The notes beneath the pieces are model-generated. The model saw only the letters and a program-made list of their open reading frames with translations. It was not told the DNA's origin and did no database searches. From JAAXQD01 sp963790095 (GTDB lineage Bacteria; Desulfobacterota; Desulfobacteria; Desulfobacterales; UBA11574): a stretch of 64,000 nucleotides of DNA. The first letter of the stretch is position 1; each line of letters begins with the position of its first letter. The position numbers were made by a program, and so were the translations under genes. The stretch lies in NCBI GenBank assembly GCA_963790095.1, contig CAWBNO010000016.1:90808-154807 (forward strand), written 5' to 3'. This document shows positions 51,107 through 59,568 of this stretch, piece after piece.

Positions 51107-51236
51107 GGCAATTAAACATGTCATTCCGGCCGAAGCGAAGCGAAGAGCCGGAATCCAGGGACCCTATGAAAATACTGGATTCCCGCCTTCACGGGAATGA
51201 CGAGAGGGTTAATCCAAGTTGGTATGTTAAATTGCC
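51107..51236. repeat. Inverted-repeat element, GTCATTCCGG family
   Basis: Ends GGCAATTAAACAT and ATGTTAAATTGCC are inverted repeats. Inside, GTCATTCCGG ... GGAATCCAG at 51120-51159 mirrors CTGGATTCCCG ... GGGAATGAC at 51174-51202, the pattern of a very widespread small palindromic repeat of proteobacteria. The rest of the 660-base gap between the binding protein and the kinase genes shows no gene. Confidence 0.7.
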
Positions 51237-51450
51237 AATTTAATAAAATTAGGTTTCGGCGACAAACGAATTGGCTTTGGCGCATTTTTTCTTTAAAACT
51301 TTACTTGAACATTTTCTGCTGTTATTCTCTATCTATCTTTATTCCATCTGGTCACCTTATTCTCATAGGGTATAAATTACTAAGAAATCTGTAAATTCAA
51401 TCATTGAAAACCATATAACCATATCGACTTTCAAGTGGAGAAAGTAAAAC

Positions 51451-53921
51451 ATGAAACTTCGCTTAATCCTCTTGGTGCTGTCTTTGCTTGCCTTCTTGTC
51501 CGCTTCAACAGGGGGATACCTTTATTATTCATCGTTAAAGGAATCCGCACAAAAAGAATCGGAAAGGCAGACCTCTACACGTGCGGAAATGATTCGGAAA
51601 AACCTGTCTTCATTTCTTTCAGAAAATATCAAACCGCTAAAAACCATGTCTGGAATGAAAGAATTTCGCGATTTTTTGATCCAGCGCGATTCCAGTTCTT
51701 TTGATAACGCAAATGCCATGCTTGACCATTTTAAAACATCCCTGAATGTGGACGTTTGTTATCTGATTGATTCTACAGGGAAAACCATCGCATCAAGCAA
51801 CCGAAATGATCCTGACAGTTTCGTGGGGTACAATTTTGCGTTTCGGCCATACTTCAAGGAGGCTGTAAAAGGTAGCCCATCCACTTACATGGCACTGGGC
51901 ACGACATCCGGAAAACGAGGAGCATATTACAGCCATCCGGTTTACGCGGAAGGACAGGAACTTCCGGCAGGGATTGTTGTTATCAAGGTGTCCATCGAAC
52001 TTATCGAAAGCGAATTAACCACCACATCAGGCGAAATTGTTTTGGTCACAGATCCCCAGGGTGTTGTGTTTATTTCTAATCAAAAGAACTGGCTTTACCA
52101 TTCTATAAAGAAACATTCAGCCAAAGAGATATCTGATATTGCCAAATCCCTCCAATTCGGAAATGGACCGTGGGAATGGATCGGCCTGGAAATCAAGGGG
52201 AAAAAATACGCCAAGGATCCCGAGGGAAACAAATATCTCATTCACCGGTTGGGTCTTTATAATTATCCCGGATGGTATGTCACCCATTTGTACAATCTTA
52301 AAGAAATATCCAAAATCTTTTCCAGCCCTCTGCTCAAAATTATAGAACCCATTATTATTGTGCTGTGTATTCTGGTAGGACTGGCGGTTTTTTTTCTTTA
52401 CAAAAAGGCGAGTGATGAGCTTTTTAAACGTAAGACTTTTGAGAGGGCACTACAAAAAAGTGAAGAAAGATACCGTTCCATTTATCACAATACCCCGGCC
52501 ATGCTCCATTCCATAGATCCAAACGGTTGCCTGGTCAGTGTGAGTGACAATTGGTTAGAAATAATGGGTTATGAACGTGAAGACGTCATTGACCAAAAAC
52601 TGGCACGCTTTTTCACCCCTGACTCGAAGACCTATGCTGAAACAGCCGTTTTCCCCGAATTTTTTAAGACTGGATTTTGCAAAGATATCCCCTATCAGTT
52701 TGTAAAGAAAAATGGCGATGTCATGGATGTTCTTCTTTCCGCTATCGGTGACCGGGATGACGAAGGAAATATCACTCGATCTCTGGCCGTCTCCATTGAC
52801 GTCACCGAACGAATTCGGGCGGAAAAAGACCTAAAGCTTGTCAAGGAGGAACTCAGTCGATACTCCAAAGATTTAGAACGTCAGGTACGAGAACGGACAA
52901 GAGAGATTAACAGTATTCTCCAATATTCCCCTTCCGTTGTCTATATCAAAGACACAGAAGGGACGGTATGTTTTGGTTAATTCACGCTTTGAGGAATTGT
53001 TTGGTGTTCAAAATGATGAGGTTCGCGGGAAAACCGATTATGATATTTTCCCAAAAGAAGTTGCTGAACAATTTCGAAACAACGACCTTAAAGTCCTTTC
53101 ACAAAGACGTTCCTGTCAGGTTGAAGAACGTGTTCATCAAAAGGATGATATTCACACATATCTTTCTGTAAAATTTCCTCTCTACGATGAATCCGGTGAC
53201 ATCGTTAGTGTTTGCGGGATTTCAACTGATATTACCGATGTCAAAAAGGCCCAGGATCAACTCCGGCGCCTTTCGGGAAGCATTATGGCCAATCAGGAAA
53301 AAGAACGTTCTGCCATTGCCCGGGAATTGCACGATGAATTGGGCCAAGTCCTGACGGCACTCAACATGGACTCGGTCTGGCTGCATGAACATCTTAAGGA
53401 GACAGATGCAAAAGCTGCCGGACGAGCATTGACAATGTGCGAACTGATCGATAAAACCATTGAAGAGGTTCGAAGCCTGGCCATTCGGCTGCGACCGGGA
53501 ATTCTCGATGATTTGGGACTTGTGGATGCTTTGGAATGGTATACTGCCGATTTTGAGAGACGTACCGGCATCACTTGTGTGTTTGAACATGCCAATATTC
53601 CGAAACATCAGTGACAATGTCGCTACCGCAGCATACCGTATTGCACAGGAAACTCTGACGAATGTAGCACGCCATGCTTCAGCAAGCCGTGTAGAAGTCG
53701 ATCTTCAGGAAAATGAAGGAATTTTGTCGTTATCAACCGACGACAATGGTATGGGGTTTAACGCCTCGGAATTATCGGAAACAGAGGCCCTGGGGCTTGC
53801 CGGAATGCGTGAACGCGCCGTTCTTGTGAACGGCGTTCTGAACGTCCAATCCCAGCCGGGAGATGGGACTCGGGTTTTTTTCAAGGTCCCCATCGACGGT
53901 CAGAAAAGGGGAATGTCTTGA
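51451..53921 (+). pseudogene. Cache/PAS hybrid sensor histidine kinase, two frameshifts
   Basis: Three overlapping frames line up as one NarL-class kinase. Frame one (51451-52980): membrane helix 5-27, a periplasmic Cache sensor domain (VDVCYLIDSTGKTIASSNRND, FRPYFKEAVKG), a second helix near 285-310, a PAS domain and a coiled coil. Frame two (from about 52962): a second PAS and HisKA_3 with the phospho-acceptor His in ARELHDELGQVLTAL. Frame three (from about 53605): the ATPase domain (AAYRIAQETLTNVARHA, DNGMGF, GLAGMRERA). Joins at DTEG/RYVLVN and NIP/NISDN each need one base removed. The stop overlaps the response regulator start. Confidence 0.8.
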
Positions 53922-54556
53922 TTAAAGTTTTACTGGCAGATGATCACAGTATCGTTCGAGCCGGATTGCGCCGTCTTGTAGAAGAAAGTGATGACATGGA
54001 GGTGGTTGCCGAAGCGGCCGACGGTAAAGATGCGATTCAGAAAGTCCATAAGTATACTCCCGACGTGGCTGTCATCGATATCTCCATGCCGGGAATGGAC
54101 GGCTTGGAGGTCATCCGTCAGCTTCGTTCTTTTTACCCCAAACTGCCGATGATTATTCTGACCATGTACGAAGAAGAACAGTATGTGGTTCGGGCCATCG
54201 AAGCCGGGGCGATGGGGTATATTACAAAAAGATCGGCACCGGAACAACTTTTAAAAGCCATCCGTAAAGTTCATGCTGGTTATCGATATCTTACCGCTGA
54301 AGCCGCTGAACTGCTGGCATTGAGAGTGGCCAGGGGCGCAGACAGCCGTTCTCCCCTTGACAATTTGTCCATGAGAGAACTTCAGGTCTTGAGGCGACTG
54401 GCGATGGGACATACCAATCGGGAAATCGCCGAATCCTACCATATCAGTATTAAAACCGTAGACACCTACCGTTCGCGGTTGTTAAAGAAACTCAACCTGC
54501 GAAACAATGCCGAGCTTTCGCGTTTTGCGATTCAAAATCAATTGATTAAACCCTAA
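53918..54556 (+). CDS. NarL/FixJ-family response regulator
   Basis: A 212-residue regulator: receiver domain with D8-D9, phospho-acceptor D54 (VIDISMPGMDG) and Lys in TKRSAP; then a LuxR-type helix-turn-helix (MRELQVLRRLAMGHTNREIAE, ISIKTVDTYRSRLLKKL). The start is a TTG at 53918 that overlaps the kinase stop (TTGA), with AAAGGGGAA upstream, so translation is coupled to the kinase. Likely targets are the transporter genes on either side; inference from position. Confidence 0.92.
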   Translation: MIKVLLADDHSIVRAGLRRLVEESDDMEVVAEAADGKDAIQKVHKYTPDVAVIDISMPGMDGLEVIRQLRSFYPKLPMIILTMYEEEQYVVRAIEAGAMGYITKRSAPEQLLKAIRKVHAGYRYLTAEAAELLALRVARGADSRSPLDNLSMRELQVLRRLAMGHTNREIAESYHISIKTVDTYRSRLLKKLNLRNNAELSRFAIQNQLIKP

Positions 54557-54593
54557 TTATGATAGTTCAGTAAAAAGTAAAAAGTCCGATTTA

Positions 54594-54718
54594 GACGGTT
54601 TCGTAAAAAGTTCAAATTCAAGGCGTGCAAATTTTACAATCATGAGGAGTACTTATCGTACGTTGAATGGTTGCGAAATGCAGCACAACGCAGAAGTTGG
54701 ACTTTTTACGAAACCGTC
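54594..54718. repeat. Inverted-repeat element, GTAAAAAGTC family, copy 2
   Basis: A 125-base element bounded by perfect 18-base inverted repeats GACGGTTTCGTAAAAAGT / ACTTTTTACGAAACCGTC. It shares its ends with the element at 7889. It lies in the 295-base gap between two convergent units and may end both transcripts; nothing else is seen in the gap. Confidence 0.8.
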
Positions 54719-54851
54719 AATTATGATTTTTGAAAAACCGATAGAGTTTAGACTGGTCGCGTGGATGTGTTAAAATATGAGTGTGTTGGATTGTAAATAG
54801 AAAATTATAATAAAATGGCGCAATTTGAACCGCTTTATTTAGCTTGCTGTT

Positions 54852-55556
54852 TTATATCCCCAGATAAACCGCTTTGACATGATCGTTAGACATCAACTCT
54901 TTTCCGGTGCCTTCGAGAGCGTTGCGACCGTTTTCAAGAACATAGGCCCGGTCGCACATGGCCAGGGTCTGGGTGACATTCTGCTCGACCAGAAGGATGG
55001 TGACCCCTTCCTGGTTGATCTTTTTTATCAAATCAAAGATGTCTTGTACCAGAATGGGAGCCAGACCCAGGGACGGCTCGTCAAACATCATCAATTTCGG
55101 GCGCGACATCAATCCACGACCCACGGCCAGCATCTGCTGCTCGCCGCCGGAGAGGGTGCCGGCCATTTGCTTTCTTCTTTCTTTAAGTCTCGGAAATAGG
55201 GAATAGGCATATTCCATGGTTTCATTCCGTTTGCGCTTGGATTCGCCGTAAAGGGAACCCATAATCAGGTTTTCCTCGACACTCATTTCCGGAAAAAGAC
55301 GCCGCCCTTCGGGAACGTGAACAATCCCCTGTTCGATGATCTTATTGGGAGGCAAGTGGTCCAGGCGAATACCATTAAATTCGATGGTGCCGGACGCCGG
55401 CGTCAACAGTGAGGAGATGGTTTTGAGTGTTGTGCTTTTCCCGGCCCCATTGGCACCCACCAAAACCAGGATTTCTTTTTCCTTGACCTCAAAGGTAACA
55501 TCCCAGAGGACCTGAAGGTCTCCGTAAAAGACGTTGATTCCGTTAACCTTGAGCAT
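54852..55556 (-). CDS. livF: Branched-chain amino acid type ABC transporter ATPase
   Basis: A 234-residue ABC ATPase: Walker A GANGAGKST, signature LSGGEQQMLAVGR, Walker B LMMFDEPSLGL, and the LivF-type PNKIIEQGIVHVPEGRRLF. It pairs with LivG on the cytoplasmic side. It is the last gene of the unit and overlaps the livG end by 14 bases. Confidence 0.95.
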   Translation of the reverse strand: MLKVNGINVFYGDLQVLWDVTFEVKEKEILVLVGANGAGKSTTLKTISSLLTPASGTIEFNGIRLDHLPPNKIIEQGIVHVPEGRRLFPEMSVEENLIMGSLYGESKRKRNETMEYAYSLFPRLKERRKQMAGTLSGGEQQMLAVGRGLMSRPKLMMFDEPSLGLAPILVQDIFDLIKKINQEGVTILLVEQNVTQTLAMCDRAYVLENGRNALEGTGKELMSNDHVKAVYLGI

Positions 55557-56268
55557 GCTGTTCTCCCAGATAGGCCTCGATCACCGCAGGGTTGTTGGCG
55601 ACTTCCTGAGGAATTCCTTCCGCAATGGTTTGGCCGAAGTTGATGGCGTGAATTCGATCCGATATGGTCATGATGACCTTCATGATATGCTCCACAATAA
55701 GGATGCTGACCCCATTGTCCCTGATTTTTTGAATCAAATCTATGGCCTCATCAAGTTCACTCGGATTTAAACCGGCGGCAACCTCGTCCAGAAGCAATAG
55801 GGCCGGCTTGGTTGCCAGTGAACGGGCAATTTCAAGGCGTTTCCTCCCGGCTATGGGCAGACTTTTTGCCAATTTTTCATTCTGGTCTGCAAGATTACAA
55901 AATTCCAAAACACGTAACGCTTCATCCTTTGCTTCCTTAATGGTATTGACGCGGCAAAAAGCAGAAGCCGTAACATTCTCCAAAACCGTCATTCGAGCCA
56001 AAGGTTTTACCACCTGGAATGTCCGGCCGATACCTAAATGACAGATTTGATGGGTCTTCTTCCCAATGATGCTTTTTCCTTTAAACAGGATATCTCCAGA
56101 CGTGACGGGGAAAAATTGATTGATACAGTTGAATGTCGTGGTTTTCCCGCTGCCGTTTGGACCGATAAGACCGAGGATTTCTCCTTCCTCCACTTGAAAG
56201 GAGACATCGTTAACGGCCAAAAGACCGCCAAAGGCTTTGGTGAGGTTTTTTAATTCAAGGAGTGCCAT
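55543..56268 (-). CDS. livG: Branched-chain amino acid type ABC transporter ATPase
   Basis: A 241-residue ABC ATPase of the LivG type: Walker A GPNGSGKTT, Q-loop region GIGRTFQVVKPL, a signature region AGRKRLEIARSLATKPALLLLDEVAAGLN. The classical LSGG is replaced by a SLPIAGRKR-type signature common in LivG. It partners LivF and follows livM by 14 bases. Confidence 0.94.
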   Translation of the reverse strand: MALLELKNLTKAFGGLLAVNDVSFQVEEGEILGLIGPNGSGKTTTFNCINQFFPVTSGDILFKGKSIIGKKTHQICHLGIGRTFQVVKPLARMTVLENVTASAFCRVNTIKEAKDEALRVLEFCNLADQNEKLAKSLPIAGRKRLEIARSLATKPALLLLDEVAAGLNPSELDEAIDLIQKIRDNGVSILIVEHIMKVIMTISDRIHAINFGQTIAEGIPQEVANNPAVIEAYLGEQHAQG

Positions 56269-56282
56269 AATTTCCCCTCATA

Positions 56283-57251
56283 TTACGATGAACTCGACGG
56301 CCGGATTCTAAAAACATTTCGTCTGATTTTGTCCCAATCCCCGACAATACCGTTGGCCAGAAACATGATCACAAATATAACCAGCAGCCCGAAAACCAGG
56401 GCGTGTGCCTGACTGGTCCATTTGGGTGCCAGGCCGAAAAAAGAACTTCTAAAGGTTTCCTGCAACCCTATCATCACAAATGCCCCCACCGCCGGTCCCC
56501 AGATGGTGGCGACACCGCCCACGATGCCCACCAAAATCGCCATAATGGAGATGAAATGGAGGGAAAATACCACTTCAGGATCGATAAACGCCATATAATT
56601 CATATAAAAAGCGCCGGCCATACCGGTAAAAAAAGAGCTGACCAGAAGCGATATGTTTTTATAAAGGGTGGTGTTGATCCCCATGGATGCGGCTGCATCC
56701 TCATCTTCCCGGATAGAAACAAAATAATACCCCCATTTGGATTTCATAATCAGTCGAATGGTATAAATACATGCCAGGGCCAGGGCAAATGCGATGTAAT
56801 AATATGGAAGTTTGCTTGTAAATGTCTGGATGATGAGAATGCCCATCATCCCGTCGGTCAGGCTTTCCCAGTTGGTGGCGATCAATCGGATTATTTCACC
56901 GCCGGCAAGGGTCGCCAGGGCAAAATAAGGCCCTCGTAATCTGAAACAGACCCAGCCTACAAATAGCCCTACTATCATGGAGAAAAAACCACCGAACACC
57001 ATCCCCCACCAGGCGGAGATCCCCAGTTTTGTAGCAAATATTCCGGCAGTATAGGCGCCGACGCCAAAAAATATGGCATGTCCGAAAGACACCTGGCCGG
57101 TATACCCTGCCAGAAGATTCCAGGAAGACCCGACGACAACCCACATAAAGATAATGATCACCAGATGCTGATAGTAACTCGACCGGATAACCAGCGGAAA
57201 AATTAAAAAAAGAATCCCCAAGATGATCAAGAATATATGATTTTTTTTCAT
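56283..57251 (-). CDS. livM: Branched-chain amino acid type ABC transporter permease
   Basis: A 322-residue permease with about nine helices. GYTGQVSFGHAIFFGVGAYTAG and the loop SIREDEDAAASMGINTTLYK (the EAA-like contact to the ATPase) are LivM hallmarks. It follows livH with an eight-base gap. Confidence 0.94.
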   Translation of the reverse strand: MKKNHIFLIILGILFLIFPLVIRSSYYQHLVIIIFMWVVVGSSWNLLAGYTGQVSFGHAIFFGVGAYTAGIFATKLGISAWWGMVFGGFFSMIVGLFVGWVCFRLRGPYFALATLAGGEIIRLIATNWESLTDGMMGILIIQTFTSKLPYYYIAFALALACIYTIRLIMKSKWGYYFVSIREDEDAAASMGINTTLYKNISLLVSSFFTGMAGAFYMNYMAFIDPEVVFSLHFISIMAILVGIVGGVATIWGPAVGAFVMIGLQETFRSSFFGLAPKWTSQAHALVFGLLVIFVIMFLANGIVGDWDKIRRNVFRIRPSSSS

Positions 57252-57259
57252 AAGTTCCT

Positions 57260-58135
57260 CTAAATCCTGGTTAGGCGTTTCAAACCACCGGGCAGGAAAA
57301 TCAGGACAAGCACAAAGATGATGAAGCCAACCATTTCTTTATACCCCATGCCGATATACGTTGCGCCGAGGGACTCTGCAATGCCCAGGACAACACCGCC
57401 GACGATGGCGCCCACTGTGCTCCCCATACCTCCAAGAATGGTAATAACAAAGGCCTTTAAAGTGAAGGGACCGCCGATGTCGGGAAAAAGATAGAAAATG
57501 GGGATAAGTAAGCTTCCGGCCGCAGCCACAAGGGAAGACCCCAGCCCAAAGGTGATAATGGTGATCCGATCGCTGTTGACACCCATTAGGGTAGCTGCAT
57601 CCTTATCCTGGGCCGTGGCCCGGATAGAACGTCCGATATCTGTTTTGAGAAGGAACCAAAAAAGTGCTCCGGTAAATGCAAGGGCAAATACAAAAGCGAT
57701 GACCATGGCCATATTGAAAGAAATATTGCCGAGGAAGAACACCGAAGAACTGTAGGATGTTTTTACGGTCTTATAATCGGATGAAAAAATAAAGCGGGCG
57801 ATTTCCGCCAGAACCATACCAATCCCGACCGTCATCAACACCTGGTTTTCCGGGAGGATAGAATCTACTTTCATCAGAGGGTTCAGTAAAAACTTTTGTA
57901 AAAAGGCACCCAAAAGAAACAAAGCCGGCATGGCAACAAGGAGTGAAATATACGGATCAATGTGCAAGAAGTGAAAAAGGACAAAGGTGATGTACATGGC
58001 CACCATCATCAACTGGCCGTGGGCCAGGTTGATAATGCCCATGACGCCCATGATCAGTGTCATGCCGATTCCGATCAGTCCATAAATACCACCGATTAGA
58101 ACTCCCGCCACAATGGTTTGAAGGAAGACATCCAT
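57260..58135 (-). CDS. livH: Branched-chain amino acid type ABC transporter permease
   Basis: A 291-residue permease with about eight helices: GGIYGLIGIGMTLIMGVMGIINLAHGQ at the start and RATAQDKDAATLMGVNSDRI as the ATPase-contact loop are LivH hallmarks. I chose ATG 58135, with AAAGGAA upstream, rather than the frame start eight codons earlier. It follows the binding-protein gene by 128 bases. Confidence 0.94.
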   Translation of the reverse strand: MDVFLQTIVAGVLIGGIYGLIGIGMTLIMGVMGIINLAHGQLMMVAMYITFVLFHFLHIDPYISLLVAMPALFLLGAFLQKFLLNPLMKVDSILPENQVLMTVGIGMVLAEIARFIFSSDYKTVKTSYSSSVFFLGNISFNMAMVIAFVFALAFTGALFWFLLKTDIGRSIRATAQDKDAATLMGVNSDRITIITFGLGSSLVAAAGSLLIPIFYLFPDIGGPFTLKAFVITILGGMGSTVGAIVGGVVLGIAESLGATYIGMGYKEMVGFIIFVLVLIFLPGGLKRLTRI

Positions 58136-58263
58136 TTGAAGTTCCTTTTTGTGGGGCATTGCCCGCTGCCGGAGAAAGACCGGCAGCGGACTTTATTTGC
58201 GATGATGCGTATCCATCTATAAATATACTTTGGACACGGATTCATTTCTAACTTTGAAATAAA

Positions 58264-59460
58264 TTAATACCCCCAGGCTTTCATCCAGTCCACCGGATAC
58301 ACAAACGCTTTGGTCGCATGATCGGTCGGCCAAACCAGTTCCAGTTTGCCATCGATCCACTGGACCACATAGGTGGTGGCCTTGTTCTGGTTCTTCATTT
58401 CTCCCCAGTCCGTAAATTTTACAGGCCCGAAAACGGTCATCATGTTGGTTTCGGATAGGGCCTGCTTAATATCGGCAGCCTCAAAAGACTTGGCCCGTTT
58501 TAACACATCCGCAATCACGTAGCAGGCGGCGTAGGCCTCGGCCCCGTGATACTCGGTCGGTTTGTTAAACTTGGCCACGAACTTATTGTAATAATCCATG
58601 GCCCCTGGAAACGGAAGAACCTGGTGCCAGAGTGTGGCGGAGATGACCTTTTCAGATGCGACCCCTGAATTCTGTGCGAATTCCGGCAGGGTAAAGCCTG
58701 CTGCACCGCCGACAAACATTTTTGGGGTCAATTTCAATTCCTTGGCCTGTTTCATGAGCAAAGACGCATCCATGATATACGATACCATATAAAGGATATC
58801 CGGGTTGAGCTGTTTGATCTGGATCAACACCGGTTTATAATCGATGCCGCCATGCTCATATCCTTCCTTCAATACCACCTTATAGCCGGCTTCATCACAA
58901 ATTTTTTCAAAAGAACTGGCACCCTTGGTCCCGAACAGTGAATTTTCATATAGAATAGCAACGGTTTTGGGTTTTATTTTTTCAGCCAGCAAGGTTGTCA
59001 CGGCATCGGCATAATGACTCACCGGCGGATTCAACCGGTAAATATAATCCCAGCCGGACGTGGTGATTTTATCGGCGGATCCGGTATTGACCAGAAACGG
59101 CATCTTGTTTTGCTGACAAACGCCGGCTACAGCGTAGGTCACGGAACTGCTGTATCCGCCGCCGATCATGACCACCTTGTCCTTGGTAATCAGTTTCTCA
59201 ACCACGGAGCGACCCACCTCCGGACGGCCGGTATCGTCTTCCATAACCAATTCGAGTTTTTTCCCGTTAATACCTCCGGCGGCATTAATCTCTTCTAAAG
59301 CCAGATCAAATGATTTTTTCTCTATCTCACCGAATTTGGCCTGAGATCCGGTGAGCGGTAAAACGATACCCACCTTCACCGTGTCTGCTGCCGATACCCC
59401 GGAAATCATCAGTCCCACAATGCAAAAGATACTTATTAAAATTACTGGAAGTTTTTTCAT
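58264..59460 (-). CDS. livK: Branched-chain amino acid type ABC substrate-binding protein
   Basis: A 398-residue periplasmic protein with signal peptide 1-24 (ILISIFCIVGLMISGVSAA) and the LivJ/LivK fold (VKVGIVLPLTGSQAKFGEIEKKSFDLALEEINAAGG, EYHGAEAYAACYVIADVL). It is the first gene of livKHMGF. The ligand may be an amino acid, but such systems in Desulfobacterota also take up amides or aromatic acids. A promoter with TTGACA is seen upstream. Its paralogue at 49669 has the same C-terminal pattern. Confidence 0.93.
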   Translation of the reverse strand: MKKLPVILISIFCIVGLMISGVSAADTVKVGIVLPLTGSQAKFGEIEKKSFDLALEEINAAGGINGKKLELVMEDDTGRPEVGRSVVEKLITKDKVVMIGGGYSSSVTYAVAGVCQQNKMPFLVNTGSADKITTSGWDYIYRLNPPVSHYADAVTTLLAEKIKPKTVAILYENSLFGTKGASSFEKICDEAGYKVVLKEGYEHGGIDYKPVLIQIKQLNPDILYMVSYIMDASLLMKQAKELKLTPKMFVGGAAGFTLPEFAQNSGVASEKVISATLWHQVLPFPGAMDYYNKFVAKFNKPTEYHGAEAYAACYVIADVLKRAKSFEAADIKQALSETNMMTVFGPVKFTDWGEMKNQNKATTYVVQWIDGKLELVWPTDHATKAFVYPVDWMKAWGY

Positions 59461-59524
59461 TTTTTATCCTCCATCCATTATTAGAAAAAATTTAATAAAA
59501 AAGTGACGGTAAACACCTTTTCAA

Positions 59525-59553
59525 TAATTATCAGCCATAAAATTGGGTGTCAA
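59525..59553 (-). promoter_or_regulatory. Sigma-70 type promoter of the liv operon
   Basis: Read on the minus strand: TTGACA (59553-59548), 17-base spacer, TAATTA (59530-59525; GATAAT two bases closer is an alternative). It is 65 bases before the start of the binding-protein gene. Confidence 0.5.
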
Positions 59554-59568
59554 CATAACAAATTTCTA

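Noticed and set aside
37653..53921. Programmed +1 frameshifting as the reason for the broken genes
   Set aside because: The sites share no slippery sequence or stop context, and the affected genes belong to unrelated families.
58190..58250. Possible further copy of the CCATCCATAAA repeat (GTATCCATCTATAAATA)
   Set aside because: Only about ten bases agree and the second arm is not convincing.
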